Shown: piece by piece, positions 30,371 to 33,723 of the stretch
Layout of the letters: each line of letters begins with the position of its first letter
How positions within the stretch are numbered: position 1 is the first letter of the stretch
Virus record (IMG/VR): IMGVR_UViG_3300009151_000219
Span: 1 to 33,723 of that record
Source: a virus
Direction: 5' to 3' (one strand)
Length of the DNA stretch: 33,723 nucleotides
Notes under the pieces: model-generated
Databases searched by the model: none
The model's input: only the letters and a program-made list of their open reading frames with translations
Told to the model about the DNA's origin: nothing
Position numbers and translations under genes: made by a program

Positions 30371-31048
30371 TTAGCACACAAAATGATTCGTTCTGCCTGT
30401 GTTGCCAACTTCGTCAGAATAACGTGCATTGTGCCATTGATTGGCTTCATTTTTAAATTCTGCAATGCGTTCAGCACTTGGTGTCGATACTGATATGCTG
30501 AGCGAATTACAGAACAATGAAGAATGGTACAACTCTATTATTTCACCGTTTGATTTTTTAGCAAAAACGTAAGTTTTGCCCTTAGAATTCAATAGATTAG
30601 CATCTTCAACACTTATATCGAGAGTTTTCGCAAGTCTTCCAACATCGAAAAATCTCCCTTGTGATTCTTCATTGCTCAGCTCAACGAATGTGCCGTAATC
30701 GAATGTGATTAGTGAATACACGCCATTCTTCTTAGCCTCCAAGATTCTTTTTGCTACTATTTTTTGTGCTAAAATACGTGCTTTCAATTCTTTTTTTCTA
30801 TCGGCAATCATTTTTTTGTAGGTTGCAACTTGTTTTTTTGTGATTTTTACAATCCCTACAATTTCGTGGCGAATCGATGAATTCCATTTTTTCCCACGTC
30901 CTGAGTACCATTCACGGTCATCGAATTTGAATTCTTCCCCATCCGGCATTACCACCGTCTGTGTTCCGCCCATCTTGTAGCTGTAGCCTGACTTATAGTA
31001 GGTTGCAATCTCTAAATTTGTGATTTGATTTGTTTTTGTCGTTTTCAT
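30371..31048 (-). CDS. hypothetical early protein
   Basis: A 225-aa protein starting at ATG 31048. It has a basic helical central part (about 75-115; VATYKKMIADRKKELKARI) and a mixed start (YYKSGYSYKMGGTQTVVMPD). No known family. It is the first gene after a minus-strand promoter (31074-31104) that carries the 17-bp repeat also found near the RHH promoter, so it is likely an early gene. Start ATG 31084 would lie upstream of the expected transcription start and is rejected. Confidence 0.6.
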   Translation of the reverse strand: MKTTKTNQITNLEIATYYKSGYSYKMGGTQTVVMPDGEEFKFDDREWYSGRGKKWNSSIRHEIVGIVKITKKQVATYKKMIADRKKELKARILAQKIVAKRILEAKKNGVYSLITFDYGTFVELSNEESQGRFFDVGRLAKTLDISVEDANLLNSKGKTYVFAKKSNGEIIELYHSSLFCNSLSISVSTPSAERIAEFKNEANQWHNARYSDEVGNTGRTNHFVC

Positions 31049-31073
31049 TTTGTCGTTTTTAAAATTGTTGAAA

Positions 31074-31104
31074 CAAAGTAACAACGTTTTATTTTATCGT
31101 GCAA
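31074..31104 (-). promoter_or_regulatory. promoter of the minus-strand early operon
   Basis: TTG (31104-31102), 21 bp, then TACTTTG (31080-31074), one base shorter than the consensus TAnnTTTG. Upstream are an A/T tract and the 17-bp repeat. Expected start about 31069, giving a leader of about 20 bases before ATG 31048. Confidence 0.55.
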
Positions 31105-31117
31105 GAATTATTTTTTA
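31101..31117. repeat. 17-bp repeat upstream of a minus-strand promoter, copy 2
   Basis: GCAAGAATTATTTTTTA, identical to 27430-27446, again containing the TTG of a minus-strand promoter. Confidence 0.85.
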
Positions 31118-31162
31118 TTATTTCGTAACTTGCTGAGAATCAAAGAGAATAATTTTATTCCG

Positions 31163-31203
31163 TATATATACCATATATATGCCATATATATTCCCTATAT
31201 TTG
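31163..31203. repeat. phased TA-rich repeats upstream of the 58-aa gene
   Basis: TATATATA (31163), ATATATAT (31173), ATATATAT (31184) and TATATTTG (31196) recur every 10-12 bp, about one helical turn, so they lie on one face of the DNA. The last is the -7 element of the plus-strand promoter. The array may be easily melted DNA or a binding site array. Confidence 0.55.
31196..31203 (+). promoter_or_regulatory. promoter -7 element of the 58-aa gene, nearly leaderless
   Basis: TATATTTG ends five bases before the ATG at 31209, so transcription should start at or next to the start codon. No TTG at -33; the TA-rich repeats occupy that region. Confidence 0.6.
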
Positions 31204-31208
31204 CACCC

Positions 31209-31385
31209 ATGAAAAATAAGCCCAAAATTATCAACCCATCCAAAATGTGCCTTAAGTGGTATAAGGCTCAGGCAATTATAGCCGAATCGAACGCTAAAAA
31301 CTTGATGGAAAAGCATCTTGAGCAACTCGCCACAGGTACTCATAAACTGGTCAAAGTACGTACTAAGAAGGTTAAAACGGACTAA
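31209..31385 (+). CDS. 58-aa basic protein, convergent with dnaB
   Basis: A small Lys-rich protein (MKNKPKIINPSKMCLKWYKA; KVRTKKVKTD at the end), the only plus-strand gene within the early minus-strand region. It has its own promoter and no leader. Its last 14 bp overlap the end of dnaB on the other strand, so its mRNA would be antisense to the dnaB 3' end. A DNA-binding regulator or a small early protein is likely, but no motif is recognised. Start 31209 was chosen because it follows the promoter directly. Confidence 0.65.
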   Translation: MKNKPKIINPSKMCLKWYKAQAIIAESNAKNLMEKHLEQLATGTHKLVKVRTKKVKTD

Positions 31386-32808
31386 TATTGTCTTGGTCAA
31401 AGTCGTATCCATCGAATTTTGTTGATGGGCTATAACTCTCCTTAACTGATTGGCTCTCAACAAATTTGACATACTCAGGAATCCAATTTAATTTAATTGT
31501 CGCAAGACCACCATTGCGATGTTTAGCGACAATTATTTGACCAATTCCTTTGAGGCTATTGCCGTCTTCGTCTATCTCAACGCCATAATACTCAGGGCGG
31601 TGAACGAACATAACAATATCCGCATCCTGCTCAATTGAACCTGATTCACGCAGGTCGGAAAGTTTTGGTACTTTATCCTTACTTGCCTCAACGCCACGCC
31701 CAAGTTGAGCAAGTGCAATGATGGGTATATTCAACTCTTTGGCAAGTGCCTTTAAGCCGGCACTGATAGCACTAACCTCCTGCTCACGTACAATCTTATT
31801 CGCTCCCGACCGCATTAATTGTAGATAATCTATTATTATTAATTCAATATTGGATTCAGATTTCAACTTCCTGCATTTAGAGCGCAACTCAGGCAATGTA
31901 ATTGAGGGAGTGTCATCAAAAAACATCTTAGAATTACGAATAGAATTTAACCCTGAATTAATCGCATCCCATTGATGCCGTGCTAACTTACCCGTCCGCA
32001 TCAGGTCAGAATTAATTGCCAATTCACTACTTATTAACCTGTTCACAAGTTGCTCATTACTCATTTCGAGGGAAAATACTGCTATGGCTCTATTGAATCT
32101 TATTGCAATATTCCGAGCAATATTCAACATCAATGCAGATTTACCCATCGCAGGACGGGCAGCGATAATAATTAAGTCGGGCGATTGGAATCCACCTGTC
32201 AATTGGTCAAGTTGATAAAATCCTGAAGGCACTCCATAAATTGTACCTTCATGGGTACTAAGTACTTTAAGCTTTTCGATATTTTTCTGCAAAATATCGA
32301 GCACAGGCATTACCTCATTTCGCACCGTGAATTTCCCAAGTTTAAAAATGGCAAGTTCCGCATCATTCAGCAACTCGAATGCATCCTTTGTATCATCGTA
32401 TCCATCCCGTAATAATGCGCTCGATATTCTAATTACCTCCCTACTCAGATACCTTTCGACAATAATCCGAGCATGAAACGAGGCGTGAGCACCTGATGCA
32501 ACCGTACCGGTCATTTCTACGAGGTATGTTACACCTCCCGCATTATCAAGTTGTCCTGTTGTAAGTAATTCATCTTTGACAGTGAGTAGGTCGATAGGCT
32601 TATTATTCACATACAGCGATTTTATCGCCTTGAAAATTACTCGATGCTCATCCTCATAAAATGCATCATCGGACTGGATTATATCCATTACGGGAAGAAT
32701 AGCATCCTTCTCAAGTAACATCGCCCCTATTACGGCACGTTCCGCATCGCCCGAATGAGGGGGCAATTTACCGAGGTTTACTAAATTCATGTTAGTTTTT
32801 AAGTTCAT
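31372..32808 (-). CDS. dnaB: replicative DNA helicase DnaB
   Basis: A 478-aa hexameric helicase that unwinds DNA at the phage fork. The N-terminal DnaB domain (about 20-125) has SGDAERAVIGAMLLEKDAIL. The RecA-like C-terminal domain has Walker A ARPAMGKS (217-224), Walker B IELIIIDYLQ (321-330) and the later motifs LAQLGRGVEASKDKVPKLSD and RESGSIEQDADIVMFVHRP. It is coupled by ATGA to the upstream replication protein, which probably helps load it. Confidence 0.95.
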   Translation of the reverse strand: MNLKTNMNLVNLGKLPPHSGDAERAVIGAMLLEKDAILPVMDIIQSDDAFYEDEHRVIFKAIKSLYVNNKPIDLLTVKDELLTTGQLDNAGGVTYLVEMTGTVASGAHASFHARIIVERYLSREVIRISSALLRDGYDDTKDAFELLNDAELAIFKLGKFTVRNEVMPVLDILQKNIEKLKVLSTHEGTIYGVPSGFYQLDQLTGGFQSPDLIIIAARPAMGKSALMLNIARNIAIRFNRAIAVFSLEMSNEQLVNRLISSELAINSDLMRTGKLARHQWDAINSGLNSIRNSKMFFDDTPSITLPELRSKCRKLKSESNIELIIIDYLQLMRSGANKIVREQEVSAISAGLKALAKELNIPIIALAQLGRGVEASKDKVPKLSDLRESGSIEQDADIVMFVHRPEYYGVEIDEDGNSLKGIGQIIVAKHRNGGLATIKLNWIPEYVKFVESQSVKESYSPSTKFDGYDFDQDNISPF

Positions 32809-33716
32809 TTTTGTGGTGGTATATATTTTTGATTTTTAATATCTAAACCTGTGAAACTGAGCCAAATCGAATATAATTCATCGGGCAAGTTAAGGGCATA
32901 ATCGAATTCGAGAGGTCTTGGGAATCTATACCCCTTCAGGTCAGAATTAGCCAAAAACGAAGGTGAATGCAGTGGTTCTGACCATTTTAACTTCAAAATA
33001 TTCACACCGTCCGTTATTACAGACGGTCGAGGTTGAGAACTACTTGGGTTATATTTCTCAATTTCGCAATTTAAAGCCTGTAGTTGAATTATTTTTCCGT
33101 CTTTGGTATCTTTCCTCGACCAAGACAATACAGTGTGATAGTGGCTCGCATATTTGGCATTACGTGAAAGTATGTAGTCATTTAGGTTCTGAATTTTCAG
33201 TTCCGTGCCGATTTTGCCAAATTGAGAAAGTAATTTTGAATATTCTTCCGAGGTAAGATAAACAGCCTCAGAAAAAAGCAATTTTTCGGGATTTTTTTCT
33301 TTAATTTTTTTTTGCGACACCTTTTTTGTTCCAGTATTACTTGTACCTTGTATTTCTATACTAATTATATCTTTATTTATATTTTCCATATGCATAGGCA
33401 TATGTTTTGCATATGCTGAGCATATGCTTTCCTCTTTTTTTGCATTATTTCTTCTTGATTCGACATAGGAATTTCTCTTATTAGCCTCAATTTCAAGGCG
33501 TTTATTAAAAAACAAGCCAGTTTCATCCTGCTCAAATTTTTCTAAAACATACTTTGACAGGTCACGAACTGACCTATTTATGGTATCTAATGATAAACGA
33601 CCTTTTTGATGGTGCAAACAAAGCAAGGTGATATACTGACCTCGTTCCTCCATTGTCAAATCCGCAACGCCGGAAATGAAATCATTCGAGTAAAATAAAA
33701 AAGCAGGCGATTTCAT
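32805..33716 (-). CDS. replication initiation/helicase loading protein (O-like) with internal iterons
   Basis: A 303-aa protein. The N-terminal region (FLFYSNDFISGVADLTMEER to about residue 95) resembles DUF1376/YdaU-type phage replication proteins. A low-complexity linker (about 97-145) is encoded by the CATATG array and an A-rich tract, and a C-terminal domain follows (about 150-303). The gene directly precedes dnaB, as lambda O precedes P, so origin binding and helicase recruitment are likely. The origin candidate lies within the gene. The 5' end is duplicated at 1-116 by the contig overlap. Confidence 0.75.
   Translation of the reverse strand: MKSPAFLFYSNDFISGVADLTMEERGQYITLLCLHHQKGRLSLDTINRSVRDLSKYVLEKFEQDETGLFFNKRLEIEANKRNSYVESRRNNAKKEESICSAYAKHMPMHMENINKDIISIEIQGTSNTGTKKVSQKKIKEKNPEKLLFSEAVYLTSEEYSKLLSQFGKIGTELKIQNLNDYILSRNAKYASHYHTVLSWSRKDTKDGKIIQLQALNCEIEKYNPSSSQPRPSVITDGVNILKLKWSEPLHSPSFLANSDLKGYRFPRPLEFDYALNLPDELYSIWLSFTGLDIKNQKYIPPQK
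33280..33426. other. replication origin candidate: CATATG iterons plus AT-rich tract
   Basis: Four copies of the palindrome CATATG at 33387, 33399, 33410 and 33421, spaced 11-12 bp (one helical turn), lie in the linker of the replication gene. Beside them is a long A/T tract (about 33290-33325) that could melt. The arrangement is like lambda ori, where iterons and an AT-rich region lie inside gene O. CATATG occurs elsewhere in the window only singly as far as I saw. Confidence 0.6.
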
Positions 33717-33723
33717 TTTTGAA
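33601..33723. repeat. terminal direct repeat, right copy
   Basis: Identical to bases 1-123; marks the join of the circular unit. Confidence 0.95.

Noticed and set aside
30289-30380. Complete tRNA gene on the minus strand
   Set aside because: Only T arm and an acceptor-like stem are present; no D arm or anticodon arm of proper size and no partner for a full-length acceptor stem.
30265-30477. Longer version of the 88-aa gene starting at 30477
   Set aside because: It would read through the structured RNA segment and the end of the upstream gene; ATG 30264 gives a normal protein.
31163-31203. CRISPR-like array
   Set aside because: Units are only about 8 bp of TA sequence spaced one helical turn apart, with no spacers and no cas genes.
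33387-33426. CATATG array as chance low-complexity coding sequence
   Set aside because: Rejected as the main explanation because four copies at 11-12 bp spacing lie next to an A/T tract in a replication gene; chance is still possible and should be tested.

Overview
The window is one complete unit of a tailed phage genome from a Bacteroidota host, probably a siphovirus. The first 123 bases are repeated exactly at the end, so the contig is circular, or circularly permuted, with a unit of 33,600 bp. The host call rests on promoters of the Bacteroidota type (TTTG or TTG, about 17-21 bp, then TAnnTTTG) and on starts that lack Shine-Dalgarno sequences. A long tape measure protein and tail-tube and connector candidates point to a long non-contractile tail. 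I see no integrase, excisionase, recognisable CI-like repressor or full tRNA gene, which suggests a lytic lifestyle (inference).

Layout. (1) 998-24481, plus strand, is the virion and lysis block: terminase small subunit, a ferritin-like diiron protein, terminase large subunit, small proteins, a likely tail-chaperone region, tape measure protein, large cysteine-rich tail proteins with a beta-propeller-like segment, a tail-tube candidate, portal with a DnaJ-type zinc knuckle, MuF-like head protein, holin-like and DUF5675 proteins, scaffold, major capsid protein and connector proteins. The tail block lies between terminase and portal, which is not the usual order. (2) 24572-31048, minus strand, holds small early or accessory genes, a stand-alone DnaA domain IV protein, a ribbon-helix-helix protein, a lytic transglycosylase and a recombination cluster (DUF3127/SSB-like, YqaJ exonuclease and a conserved partner). 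(3) 31372-33716 continuing through 1-907, minus strand, holds RusA-like resolvase, a small winged-helix-like protein, a replication protein with an internal iteron array, and DnaB helicase. A 58-aa plus-strand gene (31209-31385) lies between the two minus-strand groups.

Most unusual features. Three separate late leaders, upstream of tape measure, tail-tube candidate and major capsid protein, each start just after a promoter with a small H-type pseudoknot; the capsid leader has two in tandem. Stem sequences differ but pair, and the segment after stem 1 keeps a GAnAA pattern. In all three leaders the 3' strand of pseudoknot stem 2 can instead pair with bases close to the start codon, so each can be drawn as a two-state RNA switch. 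Other unusual features are the ferritin-like gene between the terminase genes, a tRNA acceptor/T-arm minihelix between two early genes, a lambda-like origin candidate inside the replication gene, and a gene bracketed by 19-bp direct repeats at its start and stop codons.

Genes are tightly coupled, with many ATGA and TAATG stop/start overlaps. There is no gene-free stretch longer than about 175 bp. All functional calls are from reading motifs by eye, with no database search.
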